DNA of 64,000 nucleotides from Staphylococcus equorum (GCF_001747895.1 NZ_LNNB01000009.1:124001-188000); one strand, 5' to 3'; shown: positions 1 to 11,285, numbered from the stretch's first letter. Translations and numbers: made by a program. The notes: a model not told the origin generated them from the letters alone.

Positions 1-776
1 CAGAGGAAAAAGTGACTCAAACACTTGAAGATAAAGATTTCAAACCGACTCAGGTTTCACTTGGTGAAAATGGTCAAAATGCTACTGTACAATTTAAAAA
101 TGATTTATCTAAAGATGAAGTTGCTAAAATTAAGAGCACTATAGATAATGAGTTTGGTAATGATCCAACAGTCAATACAGTTTCACCAGTGATTGGTCAA
201 GAACTTGCTAAAAACGCCATGTTTGCACTTATATATGCTGCTATTGGTATTATTATCTATACTACATTTAGATTTGAATGGCGTATGGGACTATCATCAG
301 TACTGGCACTACTACATGATGCGTTTATCATTGTTGCTGTATTTAGTTTATTTAGATTAGAGGTAGATATTACCTTTATCGCAGCAGTATTAACGATTAT
401 TGGTTACTCTATCAATGATACGATTGTTACATTCGATAGGGTCCGGGAGAACTTACACAAAGTAAAAGTGATTACGAAAAAATCTCAAATAGACGATATT
501 GTTAATAGATCGATTCGTCAGACAATGACACGTTCTATTAATACAGTTTTAACAGTAGTTATCGTAGTTATTTCGTTACTAGTATTGGGTTCACCAAGTA
601 TCTTTAATTTCTCATTAGCATTACTTGTCGGTCTGATTTCAGGTGTGTTCTCATCTGTATTTATCGCAGTACCGTTATGGGGCATTATGAAGAAACGTCA
701 ACTTAAAAAATCTGATGATCATAAGATTGTCGTTTATAAAGAGAAAAAATCAAATGATGAAAAAATCTTAGTATAA
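1..776 (+). CDS. secDF: Protein translocase SecDF, C-terminal part (5' truncated by window edge)
   Basis: This is the 3' end of a SecD-SecF fusion; the reading frame is open from the first bases of the window, so the start lies upstream. SecDF is a membrane accessory of the SecYEG channel that uses the proton gradient to help pull exported proteins outward. The visible part carries the five closing membrane segments of the SecF half. It includes the family signature GYSINDTIVTFDRVREN in the third of them, and ends in a lysine-rich cytoplasmic tail. In staphylococci SecD and SecF are fused, which fits the absence of a separate secF start here. The call rests on the signature and on recJ following it. 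A strong terminator ends the transcript. Confidence 0.93.
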   Translation, partial: EEKVTQTLEDKDFKPTQVSLGENGQNATVQFKNDLSKDEVAKIKSTIDNEFGNDPTVNTVSPVIGQELAKNAMFALIYAAIGIIIYTTFRFEWRMGLSSVLALLHDAFIIVAVFSLFRLEVDITFIAAVLTIIGYSINDTIVTFDRVRENLHKVKVITKKSQIDDIVNRSIRQTMTRSINTVLTVVIVVISLLVLGSPSIFNFSLALLVGLISGVFSSVFIAVPLWGIMKKRQLKKSDDHKIVVYKEKKSNDEKILV

Positions 777-841
777 CTTGCACAGGATGTATGTACTTTG
801 AATTCTAGTGTCAATTATAGCTAAAACATTTCAAATAAAGT

Positions 842-877
842 GAAACAGCTCGAATTAAAAATTCGGGCTGTTTTTTT
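842..877 (+). terminator. Rho-independent terminator after secDF
   Basis: AAACAGC and GCTGTTT arms extended by TCGAAT/ATTCGG around a short A-rich loop, followed by seven T residues. It lies 65 bases after the secDF stop. The rest of the 777-1096 gap is AT-rich and holds no other gene that I can see. Confidence 0.9.
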
Positions 878-1064
878 ATGAGTTTAAAAAGGTATTAACG
901 AATAAAGTAATTTTAAATACGAATTATGGTTATTAAGCTAAAGTAGATTGCTTTTCATGTTAAGATGTATTTGTGAATTTTTTAAAAAACATGGTATTCG
1001 CTTTATAAATATAATAGAAAGTCTTGTTTAAATGTAAGTACTTTTTATTTTCGAATATCTTTTG

Positions 1065-1070
1065 TATAAT
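1065..1070 (+). promoter_or_regulatory. Probable -10 box for recJ-apt
   Basis: A perfect TATAAT preceded by TTTG lies 27 bases upstream of the recJ start. No good -35 box is seen at 16-18 bases, so this is a partial promoter call. Confidence 0.45.
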
Positions 1071-1096
1071 TGCTTGTGGAAATGAGGGAGAATAGT

Positions 1097-3376
1097 ATGA
1101 TTAAATCCAAGTATACTTGGGATGTTAACGCACCAGAAACTGAGATTACAGAGGAAGTTTCATCAGAATTAAAGCTAACTCCTATTGTAAAGAAAATCTT
1201 AGAAAGTAAAGGTTTAACTGATAAAGCATCAATTGATGCTTTGTTAAAAGGCACTCAAGTCACACATGATCCATTGTTAATGAGCGATATGACTAAAGCT
1301 GTCGAACGCATTAATTTGGCGATAGATCAAAATCAAAAGATTTTAGTATATGGTGATTATGATGCAGATGGTGTAACGTCTACAACTATACTCGTAAATA
1401 CGTTAAAAGAGTTAGGCGCACACGTAGGTTGGTATATACCGAATCGTTTCTCTGAAGGTTACGGCCCAAATGAAATGGCTTTTAAAAATGCTTATGAAGA
1501 AGAGATTTCACTCATTATTACTGTAGATAATGGCATACAAGGCCATGAAGAAATACAAATGGTACAAGATTTAGGCGTTGATGTGATTGTGACAGACCAT
1601 CATGAAATTGGTAGAACGATGCCTAATGCCTATGCAATTGTACATCCAATGCATCCGGAATTTGATTACCCATTCAAATACTTATGTGGTGCTGGCGTAG
1701 CTTATAAATTAGCACAGAATTTATTGGATGAACCACCTGCATATTTCCTTGGCTTAGTTGCTATAGGAACAATTGCTGATTTAGTCTCTTTAACGGATGA
1801 AAATCGAACTTTAGTCCAAAAAGGATTAGAAGTTCTTAACAATCATTGTCCACCATCTATAAAGGCGATTTTAAAACAAGCTGGTTACAGTGATGAAATT
1901 AATGAAGAAACAATCGGTTTTATCATCGGCCCTCGTTTAAACGCAGTAGGTAGACTAGAAGATGCTGCGCTTGCTGCAGAATTATTAATGGCTGAAACAG
2001 ATGAAGAAGCAGATTTTCTAGCTGAACAGGTCGAATTCTTTAATCAAGAACGTAAAGATATCGTTGCACAAATTTCTGAAGAAGCATTACAAGTAGCTGA
2101 AGCACAAGTACAACAAGGCGCTAAATTCTTATTATTAGCTGAACCCAATTGGCATGAAGGTGTTTTAGGCATCGTGGCATCTAAAGTTGTAGAAACGTAT
2201 AGTTTACCAACGCTTATATTAAATATCGATGAGGCGCAAGGCCATGCAAAAGGCTCAGCTCGTAGTATAGCGCAAGTCTCAATGTTCGAAGTTTTGAATG
2301 CACATGGTGATTTAATATCAAAATTTGGCGGTCATCATATGGCTGCAGGTGTGACGATGCCAATAGAACACATTGAAACACTGAGACAAGGATTAAATGA
2401 TTGGATGACTCAACTTGCTGAAACAACATCACTTGAGCCACGTAAAAAAGTAGACGTTAAAATATCAGAAGCTGATATTACAATAAAAAACATTCAAGAT
2501 ATTCAAAGATTACGTCCTTTTGGCACAGACTTTTCTAGTCCATGCTTTGAATTACAAGATGTCATTGTCAATCAAGCAAAAGGGATTGGCCAAGAACAGA
2601 AACATCTCAAACTCGTAATGGGTGAAAGTCAATTACAGGCTATCTTTTGGCAAAACGGGCACCTTGTTAAGGAATTAGGGGAACAACAACCAATTAATTG
2701 TATTGGGACGTTGCAGATTAATGAATGGAATGGTTTTCAATCACCTCAATTCATGATACAAGACTTATCAAGTAATAATTTACAAATTCTTGATTATAGA
2801 AGTAAAAGTAAAGTGAGTGGCTTTGAGCAGAATTCAACGGATGTAGCTTACCTTATTCATAAAAAAAGTGAAAAACTAGGCGAAAATTATTACTTTTATG
2901 GTGATGAAATTCAGCAAAATTATGATAAATATGTTTTTCGTGATTTGCCTGCTTCTATACAAGAAATCAAAGATACTTTGAAAACCGTAGAAGTTTCACA
3001 AATTTACCTTGTTTTAAATCATGAACGCTCGATTTATTTTGAAGGCATGCCAAAAATGGAAACGTTCAAACAATGCTTTAAAGCATTAGCTACGAAAAAG
3101 GAAACTAATTTAGCTAAAGATGGTATGCAACTTTGCCAATATTTAAATATACAGTCTAGTATGCTTAAATTCATCTTGAAAGTTTTCCTTGATTTAGAGT
3201 TTATCAAAGATGAAAATGGTATAATCAAGATAAATAGCGACTCTACTAAGAAAGCGATTGAATCGAGTAAGTATTATCAAGGTCGTTTAGAAAGAATTGA
3301 AGTTGAAAAAATGTTGCTTTATGAAGATTTTAATAATTTAAAGCAATGGATTAAGTCTGAACTGGTAGATAAATAG
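1097..3376 (+). CDS. recJ: Single-stranded-DNA-specific exonuclease RecJ
   Basis: RecJ degrades single-stranded DNA 5' to 3' in recombination and mismatch or base-excision repair. The 759-residue product has the DHH-family metal motifs GDYDADG (residues 86-92) and TDHHE (about 166-170). A DHHA1 region with GGHHMAAG follows near 410, then an OB-fold part and the long C-terminal extension of Firmicute RecJ. The start was placed at ATG 1097 because GAGGGAG lies just upstream. The in-frame TTG at 1070 and ATG at 1082 lack a good ribosome-binding site. apt starts 12 bases after the stop, so the two are probably cotranscribed, an arrangement also seen in other Firmicutes. Confidence 0.95.
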   Translation: MIKSKYTWDVNAPETEITEEVSSELKLTPIVKKILESKGLTDKASIDALLKGTQVTHDPLLMSDMTKAVERINLAIDQNQKILVYGDYDADGVTSTTILVNTLKELGAHVGWYIPNRFSEGYGPNEMAFKNAYEEEISLIITVDNGIQGHEEIQMVQDLGVDVIVTDHHEIGRTMPNAYAIVHPMHPEFDYPFKYLCGAGVAYKLAQNLLDEPPAYFLGLVAIGTIADLVSLTDENRTLVQKGLEVLNNHCPPSIKAILKQAGYSDEINEETIGFIIGPRLNAVGRLEDAALAAELLMAETDEEADFLAEQVEFFNQERKDIVAQISEEALQVAEAQVQQGAKFLLLAEPNWHEGVLGIVASKVVETYSLPTLILNIDEAQGHAKGSARSIAQVSMFEVLNAHGDLISKFGGHHMAAGVTMPIEHIETLRQGLNDWMTQLAETTSLEPRKKVDVKISEADITIKNIQDIQRLRPFGTDFSSPCFELQDVIVNQAKGIGQEQKHLKLVMGESQLQAIFWQNGHLVKELGEQQPINCIGTLQINEWNGFQSPQFMIQDLSSNNLQILDYRSKSKVSGFEQNSTDVAYLIHKKSEKLGENYYFYGDEIQQNYDKYVFRDLPASIQEIKDTLKTVEVSQIYLVLNHERSIYFEGMPKMETFKQCFKALATKKETNLAKDGMQLCQYLNIQSSMLKFILKVFLDLEFIKDENGIIKINSDSTKKAIESSKYYQGRLERIEVEKMLLYEDFNNLKQWIKSELVDK

Positions 3377-3388
3377 GAGGAAGTTTGA

Positions 3389-3907
3389 ATGGATTTAAAA
3401 CAGTATGTGTCGGAAGTAGAAGATTGGCCAAAGCCTGGAGTTAACTTTAAAGATATTACAACAATTATGGATAACGGTGAAGCATTTGGTTATGCTACAG
3501 ATCAAATTGTTCATTATGCTAAAGACCGTGATGTAGATGTTATAGTCGGACCTGAAGCACGTGGCTTTATCATAGGGTGTCCAGTAGCGTATTCAATGGG
3601 TATTGGTTTTGCACCAGTTAGAAAAGAAGGTAAATTGCCAAGAGAAGTGATTCGCTATGAATACGACTTAGAATATGGTACAAACGTGTTAACAATGCAT
3701 AAAGATGCGCTTAAACCAGGTCAACGTGTGTTGATTACGGATGACTTATTAGCTACAGGTGGAACAATTGAAGCGGCAATTAAACTTGTTGAACAATTAG
3801 GTGGCATCGTTGTAGGTATTGCATTTATCATTGAACTTAAATATCTTAACGGTATTGAAAAAATAGAAGATTACGACGTAATGAGTTTAATCTCATACGA
3901 CGAATAA
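3389..3907 (+). CDS. apt: Adenine phosphoribosyltransferase
   Basis: Apt converts adenine and PRPP to AMP in purine salvage in the cytoplasm. The 172-residue product has the normal family length. The PRPP-binding loop [13 protein letters not shown] is at about residues 114-126, and the GPEARGF segment at 54-60 is typical of Apt. The start ATG follows a strong AGGAGG site (around 3375-3381). It is the second gene of a recJ-apt unit and sits just before the stringent-response gene rel, as in related genomes. A terminator follows. Confidence 0.97.
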   Translation: MDLKQYVSEVEDWPKPGVNFKDITTIMDNGEAFGYATDQIVHYAKDRDVDVIVGPEARGFIIGCPVAYSMGIGFAPVRKEGKLPREVIRYEYDLEYGTNVLTMHKDALKPGQRVLITDDLLATGGTIEAAIKLVEQLGGIVVGIAFIIELKYLNGIEKIEDYDVMSLISYDE

Positions 3908-3926
3908 AATATAAAAGTAATATAAC

Positions 3927-3968
3927 AAAAGAAGCTCAGACATATATTTATGTCCTGGCTTCTTTTTT
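3927..3968 (+). terminator. Terminator after apt
   Basis: AAGAAGC pairs with GCTTCTT; the stem continues with ACATA/TATGT after a few mismatches and is followed by six T residues. The remaining 365 bases up to rel contain no gene I can support, only AT-rich sequence and possible promoter elements. Confidence 0.85.
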
Positions 3969-4216
3969 AATTTAAAATAGATCCAATTTATTACAATAGG
4001 GCATATTGTTGGTTAGTTATCTGAGACCCTTGATCCTAATCTCTAATCTATTTTATTTTTTTATTGAATTTTCAAAACATTTGTCTCTTTGTTATGAATA
4101 TCATACACTTGAACACACTATATAATATTTAAAAATAAACTTTATTTCCCCAATACTCACATGAACTCATTTATTTATTTAATAACATGTAGTATCATAT
4201 AACTATTATACAAAAT

Positions 4217-4247
4217 TTGACCTAATAAAATGAAAATACGTTACAAT
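4217..4247 (+). promoter_or_regulatory. Candidate promoter for rel
   Basis: TTGACC (4217-4222) and TACAAT (4242-4247) with a slightly long 19-base spacer. A separate TATAAT at 4282-4287 lacks a -35 box and is an alternative. The leader would be about 80 bases. Confidence 0.3.
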
Positions 4248-4333
4248 CGTAGTTAAATAAGATTAGATAAAACTAACGAAATATAATACTGGGTATCTAA
4301 TAGCGATTAATATTTAGTATAGGGGTGTCTTAA

Positions 4334-6523
4334 GTGAACAATGAATATCCATATAGTGCTGATGAAGTACTATCCAAAGCCAAATCATATTTGTCAAAAG
4401 AAGACTATGAATATGTGTTAAAAAGTTATCATATTGCTTATGAGGCACATGAAGGTCAATTTCGAAAAAATGGTTTACCATACATAATGCATCCAATTCA
4501 AGTTGCTGGCATATTAACTGAAATGCATTTAGATGGACCAACAATTGTTGCAGGGTTTTTACATGACGTAATCGAGGACACACCATATACATTTGATGAT
4601 GTTCAAGGTATGTTCAATGAAGAAATTGCAGTTATTGTAGAAGGCGTAACAAAATTAAAAAAAGTGAAATATCGTTCAAAAGAAGAACAACAAGCGGAGA
4701 ATCATCGAAAACTATTTATCGCAATTGCTAAAGATGTACGTGTGATTTTAGTTAAATTGGCAGATCGTTTACATAATATGAGAACAATCAAACCGATGCC
4801 AAGAGAAAAACAAATTAGAATTTCTAAAGAGACGCTCGAAATTTATGCACCTTTGGCTCATAGATTAGGTATCAATACCATTAAATGGGAATTGGAAGAT
4901 ACAGCGCTTAGATACATTGATAGCGTTCAATATTTCAGAATTGTTAATTTAATGAAGAAAAAACGTAGTGAAAGAGAAGATTACATTCAAAATGCTATAA
5001 ATCGTATACAAGCAGATATGTCTAGCATGAATATTGTTGGGGAAATCAATGGTCGACCTAAACACATATATAGTATATATAGAAAAATGGTTAAACAAAA
5101 GAAACAGTTTGATCAAATTTTCGATTTGTTAGCTGTTAGAATTATCGTGAATTCTATCAATGATTGTTACGCTGTACTGGGCTTAGTACACACGCTTTGG
5201 AAACCGATGCCTGGTAGATTTAAGGATTACATTGCGATGCCAAAACAAAATATGTATCAGTCATTACATACAACGGTTGTTGGTCCAAACGGCGATCCAC
5301 TTGAAATACAAATTAGAACTTCTGAAATGCATGAAATCGCTGAACATGGTGTAGCAGCGCACTGGGCATATAAAGAAGGTAAGAAAGTAACAGAGAAAGC
5401 ACAAAACTTTAATAAAAAGTTAAATTGGATTAAAGAGTTTGCAGAAACAGACAATACTACGTCAGATGCTGAAGAATTTATGGAAACACTTAAATTTGAT
5501 TTACAAAGTGACAAAGTATATGCGTTTACGCCAGAAAGTGACGTTGTAGAATTACCTTACGGTGCGGTCCCTATTGATTTTGCATATGCAGTTCATAGTG
5601 AAGTAGGTAATAAAATGATAGGTTCAAAAGTAAACGGTAAAATTGAACCTATAGATTATGTCTTGCAGACTGGAGATATTGTTGAAATTAGAACAAGTAA
5701 GCATTCTTATGGTCCAAGTAGAGATTGGTTGAAAATTGTTAAATCATCAAGTGCTAAAAGTAAAATTCGCAGTTTCTTTAAAAAACAAGACCGTTCTTCA
5801 AACATTGAAAAGGGTAAATTTATGATTGAAGCGGAAATCAAAGATCAAGGTTTTAGAGTAGACACGGTATTAAATGAGGAAAATATCGCCGTAGTAAATA
5901 ATAAATATAATTTTGCTAACGATGATGATTTATTTGCTGCAGTTGGTTTTGGAGGAGTAACAGCCTTACAAATAGTGAATAAATTAACTGAAAAGCAACG
6001 TATTCAAGATAAGCAAAAAGCATTGAATTCGGCACAAGAAATTTCTAAATCAGTACCTATTAAAGATGACATTACAACGGATAGTGGCGTTTATGTTGAA
6101 GGTATTGAAAATGTCTTAATCAAATTATCAAAATGTTGTAATCCAATCCCAGGTGATGATATTGTTGGTTATATCACTAAAGGACACGGCATTAAAGTAC
6201 ATAGAACAGATTGTCCTAATATTAAAAGTGAAAAAGACCGTTTGATTCACGTAGAATGGGTACGTTCTAAAGATGCCACTCAACGTTATCAAGTAGATTT
6301 AGAAGTTTCTGCTTATGATAGAAATGGGCTATTAAATGAAGTATTACAAGCTGTAAATTCAACTAAAAGTAATTTAGTGAAAGTATCTGGCAAGTCAGAT
6401 ATAGATAAAAATGCTGTGATTAATATTAGTGTTATGGTAAAAAATGTTAATGAAGTTTACCAAGTTGTAGACAAGATTAAACAACTCGGCGATGTATATA
6501 CTGTCACAAGAGTTTGGAATTAG
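4334..6523 (+). CDS. rel: Bifunctional (p)ppGpp synthetase/hydrolase Rel (RSH family)
   Basis: Rel makes and degrades (p)ppGpp and drives the stringent response to amino-acid starvation on the ribosome. The 729-residue protein has the full long-RSH layout. The hydrolase HD domain shows H53, H77-D78 and E81-D82. The synthetase domain, about 215-340, includes [13 protein letters not shown] is near 390-455, then a zinc-finger region containing [11 protein letters not shown], and a C-terminal ACT domain. HD and synthetase residues both look intact, so both activities are expected. The start is GTG, with AGGGGTG upstream. dtd starts 13 bases after the stop, giving a rel-dtd-lytH unit. Confidence 0.95.
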   Translation: MNNEYPYSADEVLSKAKSYLSKEDYEYVLKSYHIAYEAHEGQFRKNGLPYIMHPIQVAGILTEMHLDGPTIVAGFLHDVIEDTPYTFDDVQGMFNEEIAVIVEGVTKLKKVKYRSKEEQQAENHRKLFIAIAKDVRVILVKLADRLHNMRTIKPMPREKQIRISKETLEIYAPLAHRLGINTIKWELEDTALRYIDSVQYFRIVNLMKKKRSEREDYIQNAINRIQADMSSMNIVGEINGRPKHIYSIYRKMVKQKKQFDQIFDLLAVRIIVNSINDCYAVLGLVHTLWKPMPGRFKDYIAMPKQNMYQSLHTTVVGPNGDPLEIQIRTSEMHEIAEHGVAAHWAYKEGKKVTEKAQNFNKKLNWIKEFAETDNTTSDAEEFMETLKFDLQSDKVYAFTPESDVVELPYGAVPIDFAYAVHSEVGNKMIGSKVNGKIEPIDYVLQTGDIVEIRTSKHSYGPSRDWLKIVKSSSAKSKIRSFFKKQDRSSNIEKGKFMIEAEIKDQGFRVDTVLNEENIAVVNNKYNFANDDDLFAAVGFGGVTALQIVNKLTEKQRIQDKQKALNSAQEISKSVPIKDDITTDSGVYVEGIENVLIKLSKCCNPIPGDDIVGYITKGHGIKVHRTDCPNIKSEKDRLIHVEWVRSKDATQRYQVDLEVSAYDRNGLLNEVLQAVNSTKSNLVKVSGKSDIDKNAVINISVMVKNVNEVYQVVDKIKQLGDVYTVTRVWN

Positions 6524-6536
6524 AGGTGCATCATAC

Positions 6537-6989
6537 ATGAAAATAGTCGTACAAAGAGTAAAGGAAGCTTCGGTTTCTAATGAAAATATAGAAAATAAAA
6601 TAAAAAGAGGATATTGCCTATTTGTTGGTGTTGGTAAAACATCTACAGAGGCCGATATTTTAGCATTAGCAAAAAAAATTGTGAATGCACGGTTATTTGA
6701 AGATAATGATGGCAAGCTTAACTTAAATATTCAACAAGTAGAAGGTGAAATCTTATCTATATCACAATTTACATTGTATGCAGATGTTAGAAAAGGGAAC
6801 AGACCAGGATTTTCTCATTCTATGCCTCCAGAACAGGCAAATGAATATTATGAAATATTTAACGATGCATTACGTTCTTATGGAATAAACGTGTTAACAG
6901 GCGAATTTGGTACTGATATGTTAGTGAATATTGCTAATGATGGACCCGTAACAGTGATTTATGAAAGTCAGGATGGCAAAATAGTATGA
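6537..6989 (+). CDS. dtd: D-aminoacyl-tRNA deacylase
   Basis: Dtd hydrolyses D-aminoacyl-tRNAs, and glycine mischarged on tRNA-Ala, keeping D-amino acids out of protein. The 150-residue product has the family length. It carries the two active-site strands SQFTLYAD (around residue 78) and the Gly-cis-Pro motif NDGPVTV near the C terminus. The ATG at 6537 was chosen because AGAGGTG lies 8 bases upstream and the product then begins MKIVVQRV as in the family; an in-frame ATG at 6492 lies inside rel. The stop overlaps the lytH start by ATGA, which indicates translational coupling. Confidence 0.95.
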   Translation: MKIVVQRVKEASVSNENIENKIKRGYCLFVGVGKTSTEADILALAKKIVNARLFEDNDGKLNLNIQQVEGEILSISQFTLYADVRKGNRPGFSHSMPPEQANEYYEIFNDALRSYGINVLTGEFGTDMLVNIANDGPVTVIYESQDGKIV

Positions 6990-7858
6990 AAAAACTCGAT
7001 ACTTGGTTAGAAAAACATAATCTCAGAAATATCCCCACATTTATTGTCATAGTAGCATTTATTATTTTCATCATTATGATTATTGCTTTCTTAAATCATA
7101 GTGATGAAAACAGTAGTACGATTTATATTACTGAAGATGCAGAATTAAGAACAGGTCCTAACGCTGTTTATCCAGAAATTAATTCTATCGACAAAGGACA
7201 AAACTTCCATAAAATTGGTGAATCTGGTAAGTGGATTGAAGTAGAATCCGGTAATAATGAAAAAGGTTGGGTAGCAGGTTGGCATACGAATTTAAATATT
7301 CAAGCTGACGCTAACAAAAATGCTAAACCTTTAAAAGATAAAATAATTGTACTTGATCCTGGTCACGGTGGACGTGATCAGGGGGCATCAAGTAATACAA
7401 ATAAACATAGTAAAGAGAAAGTATACACTTTAAAAACCGCTCAAGAGCTTAAAGCACTTTTAGAAAAAGAAGGTGCAACAGTGAATATGACACGTAGTTC
7501 AGATGAATATGTCAGTCTTAGCGATAGAAATATTAAAGGTGATGCTTATATTAGTATACATAATGATTCATTAAAATCAGCTAAAGCAAATGGTAGTACC
7601 GTTTATTGGTTTAAGAAAAATCAAAAAGCATTAGCAGAGACATTGAGTGCGAGCCTACAAAAGAAAGCATTATTAACAAATAAAGGCGCACGACAAGAAA
7701 ACTTCCAAGTATTGAGACAAACAGATGTACCAGCAGTATTATTAGAATTAGGTTATATTAGTAATCCTACAGATGAAGATATGATTAGAGACCAATTACA
7801 TCGACAAATTGTAGAAAAAGCAGTTGTTGATGGACTACGTGCATACTTCTCAGAATAA
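6986..7858 (+). CDS. lytH: LytH-type N-acetylmuramoyl-L-alanine amidase, membrane anchored
   Basis: LytH removes stem peptides from uncrosslinked peptidoglycan at the outer face of the membrane, controlling where new wall is made. In S. aureus it works with the membrane protein ActH, which is not in this window. The 290-residue product has a single N-terminal membrane segment (about 16-37), an SH3b domain (about 45-105) and an Amidase_3 domain. The probable zinc and catalytic residues are visible: H127 in DPGHGG, E144, H192 in SIHNDS and E254 in LLELGY. The position directly after dtd matches staphylococcal lytH. Intact by length and residues. Confidence 0.92.
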   Translation: MKKLDTWLEKHNLRNIPTFIVIVAFIIFIIMIIAFLNHSDENSSTIYITEDAELRTGPNAVYPEINSIDKGQNFHKIGESGKWIEVESGNNEKGWVAGWHTNLNIQADANKNAKPLKDKIIVLDPGHGGRDQGASSNTNKHSKEKVYTLKTAQELKALLEKEGATVNMTRSSDEYVSLSDRNIKGDAYISIHNDSLKSAKANGSTVYWFKKNQKALAETLSASLQKKALLTNKGARQENFQVLRQTDVPAVLLELGYISNPTDEDMIRDQLHRQIVEKAVVDGLRAYFSE

Positions 7859-7863
7859 AAAGG

Positions 7864-7892
7864 TTGCATATTAGTCGTAAACTCGTTATTAT
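7864..7892 (+). promoter_or_regulatory. Promoter of the hisS T-box leader
   Basis: TTGCAT (7864-7869) and TATTAT (7887-7892) with a 17-base spacer, directly downstream of lytH. Transcription would begin near 7899, giving a leader of about 290 bases before hisS. Confidence 0.55.
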
Positions 7893-7898
7893 TAAATA

Positions 7899-8167
7899 TG
7901 AATTCTATATTAAAACCGCTATAATTCTTGAAAGTTCTAAACGAAATGGTAGCATTTAAACAATGCGAAGAGACATAATTCCTGGCTGAAAAATTATGCT
8001 TAGTAATTTAGAAATTTAACACAAGAAGAGGTGCTTTAAAAATAAAGCCGTGTAACGAACGTTATTCGTATGAAGTGGGTTATAAATTTAAATATTTATA
8101 ACCAATTAGGGTGGCAACACGGAAATTCGTCCCTTGTATGACTATTAGTCATGCAAGGGTTTTTTTA
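7899..8167 (+). promoter_or_regulatory. T-box riboswitch upstream of hisS-aspS
   Basis: The leader ends in the T-box core AGGGTGGCAACACGG (8108-8122), followed by a terminator whose arms CCCTTG and CAAGGG (8131-8158) are backed by a run of T. Uncharged tRNA would pair with the TGGC bulge and a codon in stem I, favouring read-through. A CAC triplet followed by A at 8020-8022 is the best specifier candidate and would read tRNA-His. The base after TGG is C, which would pair with a G discriminator base. That suits tRNA-Asp better than bacterial tRNA-His (C73). The leader class is clear; the amino-acid specificity is not settled. Confidence 0.88.
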
Positions 8168-8188
8168 TTGCTTAAAAGGAGAGGTTCT

Positions 8189-9451
8189 ATGATAAATATA
8201 CCTAGAGGGACTCAAGATATTTTACCAGAGGAAACAAAGAAATGGCGTTATATTGAAGCAAAGTTAGATCAACTCATGGAATTGTATAATTACGAAGAAA
8301 TTCGTACACCAATTTTTGAAAGTACTGAATTATTTGCACGTGGTGTAGGTGGTTCAACGGATGTTGTTCAAAAAGAAATGTATACCTTTAAAGATAAAGG
8401 TGACCGAAATATCACATTACGTCCAGAGGGTACAGCAGCAGTTGTGCGTTCATATATAGAAAATAAAATGCAAGGTATTCCGAACCAACCTATTAAATTA
8501 TATTATAACGGACCAATGTTTCGTTATGAACGAAAACAAAAAGGTAGATATCGCCAATTCACTCAGTTTGGTGTAGAAGCTATTGGCGCTGAAAATCCAG
8601 GTGTAGATGCAGAAGTACTAGCAATGGCAATGCATATTTATCAGTCATTTGGATTGAAGCACTTAAAACTTGTTATTAATAGTATAGGTGATATAAATTC
8701 TCGTAAAGAATATAATGATGCACTTGTGAATCATTTTGAACCTGTAATCGAACATTTTTGTAGTGATTGTCAATCACGATTACACACAAATCCAATGAGA
8801 ATTTTGGACTGTAAAATCGATAAAGACAAAGAAGAAATAAAAACAGCTCCAAGCATTACAGAATTTTTAAATGAATCATCAAAAGCTTATTATGCAGAAG
8901 TAAAACAACATTTAGATGATTTAGGTATTCCGTACGTAGAAGATCCGAATTTAGTCAGAGGATTGGATTATTATACACATACTGCTTTCGAGTTAATGAT
9001 GGATAATCCTAATTATGATGGTGCGATTACTACACTGTGTGGTGGCGGACGATATAATGGTTTATTAGAATTGTTAGATGGACCAAGCCAGACTGGTATA
9101 GGGTTTGCGTTAAGTATTGAAAGATTGTTACTTGCACTAGAGGAAGAACAAATTGAACTTAATGCCAATCATGAATTTGATTTATTTATTGTAACAATGG
9201 GTGATAAAGCGGACCGTTATGCTGTGAAACTATTAAATGATTTACGTAAAAATGGTGTGAAAGCAGATAAAGATTATTTACAACGTAAAGTTAAAGGCCA
9301 AATGAAGCAAGCAGATAGATTAAATGCGCGATATACAATAGTCGTAGGCGAACAAGAGCTAGAAGAAAATAAAATAAATGTAAAAAATATGGAGTCAGGT
9401 GAAACTGAAACTATTAAATTAGATGAAATGGTTAATTATTTCAAAAATTAA
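8189..9451 (+). CDS. hisS: Histidyl-tRNA synthetase
   Basis: HisRS charges tRNA-His; class II synthetase, cytoplasmic. The 420-residue product has motif 2 ([16 protein letters not shown], about residues 109-124), the histidine-binding RGLDYYT segment near 257, motif 3 ([11 protein letters not shown]) and a C-terminal anticodon-binding domain. The start was set at ATG 8189, after GGAGAGG. An upstream extension of the same frame runs through the T-box terminator and is not coding. aspS begins 11 bases after the stop, so the two synthetases form one T-box-controlled operon, as in B. subtilis. Confidence 0.96.
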   Translation: MINIPRGTQDILPEETKKWRYIEAKLDQLMELYNYEEIRTPIFESTELFARGVGGSTDVVQKEMYTFKDKGDRNITLRPEGTAAVVRSYIENKMQGIPNQPIKLYYNGPMFRYERKQKGRYRQFTQFGVEAIGAENPGVDAEVLAMAMHIYQSFGLKHLKLVINSIGDINSRKEYNDALVNHFEPVIEHFCSDCQSRLHTNPMRILDCKIDKDKEEIKTAPSITEFLNESSKAYYAEVKQHLDDLGIPYVEDPNLVRGLDYYTHTAFELMMDNPNYDGAITTLCGGGRYNGLLELLDGPSQTGIGFALSIERLLLALEEEQIELNANHEFDLFIVTMGDKADRYAVKLLNDLRKNGVKADKDYLQRKVKGQMKQADRLNARYTIVVGEQELEENKINVKNMESGETETIKLDEMVNYFKN

Positions 9452-9462
9452 GGAGAGATATC

Positions 9463-11229
9463 ATGAGTAAACGTACAACATACTGTGGTTTAGTAACAGA
9501 GTCGTTATTAGACCAAGAAGTAACATTAAAAGGTTGGGTACACAACCGTAGAGATTTAGGTGGCTTAATTTTTGTTGATTTACGTGACCGTGAAGGTTAT
9601 GTTCAAATCGTATTTAATCCAGATTTTTCAGCAGAAGCATTACAAATTGCAGAAACTGTTAGATCAGAATACGTGGTAGAAGTTAAAGGGATAGTTAAGC
9701 AACGTGATCCTCAAACGGTAAACCCAAAAATTGAAACTGGTCAGGTTGAAGTACAAGTTTCAGATATTCAAATTATCAATAAATCTGAGACACCTCCATT
9801 TGCATTAAATGAAGAAAATCAAAATGTTGATGAAAATATCAGATTAAAATATAGATATCTTGATTTACGACGCCAAGAGCTAGCACAAACATTTAAAATG
9901 AGACACCAAACAACACGTTCTATTAGACAATATTTAGACCAAGAAGGTTTTTATGATATAGAAACACCAGTATTAACGAAATCTACGCCAGAGGGTGCCC
10001 GTGACTATTTAGTACCATCACGTGTACACGATGGTGAATTTTATGCATTACCTCAATCACCCCAAATATTCAAACAATTATTAATGATTAGTGGTTTTGA
10101 CAAATATTATCAAATTGTTAAATGTTTCCGTGATGAAGATTTACGTGCTGATCGTCAACCAGAATTCACTCAAGTGGATATTGAAATGAGCTTCGTAGAT
10201 CAAGAAGATGTGATGGATATGGGCGAAGAAATGTTACAAAATGTTGTTAAAGATGTGAAAGACGTTGAAGTACCACGTCCATTCCCAAGAATGACATATA
10301 ACGACGCTATGAGTCGTTATGGTTCAGATAAACCAGATACACGTTTTGGCATGGAATTAATCGATGTTTCAGAACTTGGTGAAATTATGGACTTTAAAGT
10401 ATTCAAAGATGCTATCAATAAAGATGGTCAAGTTAAGGCAATTGTAGCTGAAGGCGCTTCTGATAAATATACAAGAAAAGACATAGATGCTTTAACAGAA
10501 TTTGTAAACATCTACGGTGCTAAAGGCTTGGCATGGGTAAAAGTTGTAGATGATGGTTTAAATGGACCAATCGCTAAATTCTTTGAAAATGATCATGTTG
10601 AAAAGTTACAATCACTAACTGGAGCGCAAGCAGGTGACCTGGTATTATTCGTAGCAGATAAACCAAGTGTTGTTGCACAAAGTTTAGGCGCTTTACGTCT
10701 TAAACTTGCAAAAGAATTAAACCTGATTGATGAAACGAAATTGAATTTCTTATGGGTTACAGATTGGCCATTACTTGAATATGATGAAGAAGTTAAACGC
10801 TATACTGCAGCACATCATCCATTCACTTCACCAAAACAAGAAGATATTGAAAAATTAAGCACTGAGCCTGAGAATGTTCAAGCTAATGCATATGATATTG
10901 TTTTGAATGGTTATGAATTAGGCGGGGGTTCTATCAGAATTCATGATGCTGATTTACAAGCTAAAATGTTCGAAGTTTTAGGTTTCACAGACGAACAAGC
11001 AAGAGAACAATTTGGTTTCTTACTAGATGCCTTTAAATATGGTGCACCACCCCATGGCGGCATCGCATTAGGATTGGACCGTTTAGTTATGTTATTAACG
11101 AATCGCACAAACTTACGTGATACAATTGCCTTTCCTAAAACTGCATCTGCGACATGTCTATTAACAGATGCACCAAGTGAAGTATCAGAAAATCAATTAG
11201 AAGAACTTTCATTACGTATTCGTCATTAA
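9463..11229 (+). CDS. aspS: Aspartyl-tRNA synthetase
   Basis: AspRS charges tRNA-Asp. The 588-residue protein is the long bacterial class IIb form. An N-terminal OB-fold anticodon domain (about 1-105) is followed by the catalytic core with motif 2 [16 protein letters not shown] (about 219-234), a GAD insertion (about 280-420) and motif 3 [13 protein letters not shown] near the C terminus. AGGAGAG precedes the ATG. It is the distal gene of the hisS-aspS unit; 6S RNA follows under its own promoter. Confidence 0.96.
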   Translation: MSKRTTYCGLVTESLLDQEVTLKGWVHNRRDLGGLIFVDLRDREGYVQIVFNPDFSAEALQIAETVRSEYVVEVKGIVKQRDPQTVNPKIETGQVEVQVSDIQIINKSETPPFALNEENQNVDENIRLKYRYLDLRRQELAQTFKMRHQTTRSIRQYLDQEGFYDIETPVLTKSTPEGARDYLVPSRVHDGEFYALPQSPQIFKQLLMISGFDKYYQIVKCFRDEDLRADRQPEFTQVDIEMSFVDQEDVMDMGEEMLQNVVKDVKDVEVPRPFPRMTYNDAMSRYGSDKPDTRFGMELIDVSELGEIMDFKVFKDAINKDGQVKAIVAEGASDKYTRKDIDALTEFVNIYGAKGLAWVKVVDDGLNGPIAKFFENDHVEKLQSLTGAQAGDLVLFVADKPSVVAQSLGALRLKLAKELNLIDETKLNFLWVTDWPLLEYDEEVKRYTAAHHPFTSPKQEDIEKLSTEPENVQANAYDIVLNGYELGGGSIRIHDADLQAKMFEVLGFTDEQAREQFGFLLDAFKYGAPPHGGIALGLDRLVMLLTNRTNLRDTIAFPKTASATCLLTDAPSEVSENQLEELSLRIRH

Positions 11230-11251
11230 TTAGCGCAAGAAGTTTTAATTC

Positions 11252-11279
11252 TTGCTAATTTGAAATTATGTGTTATGAT
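11252..11279 (+). promoter_or_regulatory. Promoter of 6S RNA
   Basis: TTGCTA (11252-11257) and TATGAT (11274-11279) with a 16-base spacer, placing the start near 11286. Confidence 0.55.
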
Positions 11280-11285
11280 GTTCAC

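Noticed and set aside
1045..1254. Minus-strand frame over the recJ start
   Set aside because: Antisense shadow of recJ without start signals.
3969..4216. AT-rich gap before rel examined for a small RNA or gene
   Set aside because: No convincing promoter-terminator pair, coding frame with a ribosome-binding site, or strong structure was seen.
8111..8188. Upstream extension of hisS
   Set aside because: It would translate the T-box core and terminator; ATG 8189 has a proper ribosome-binding site.
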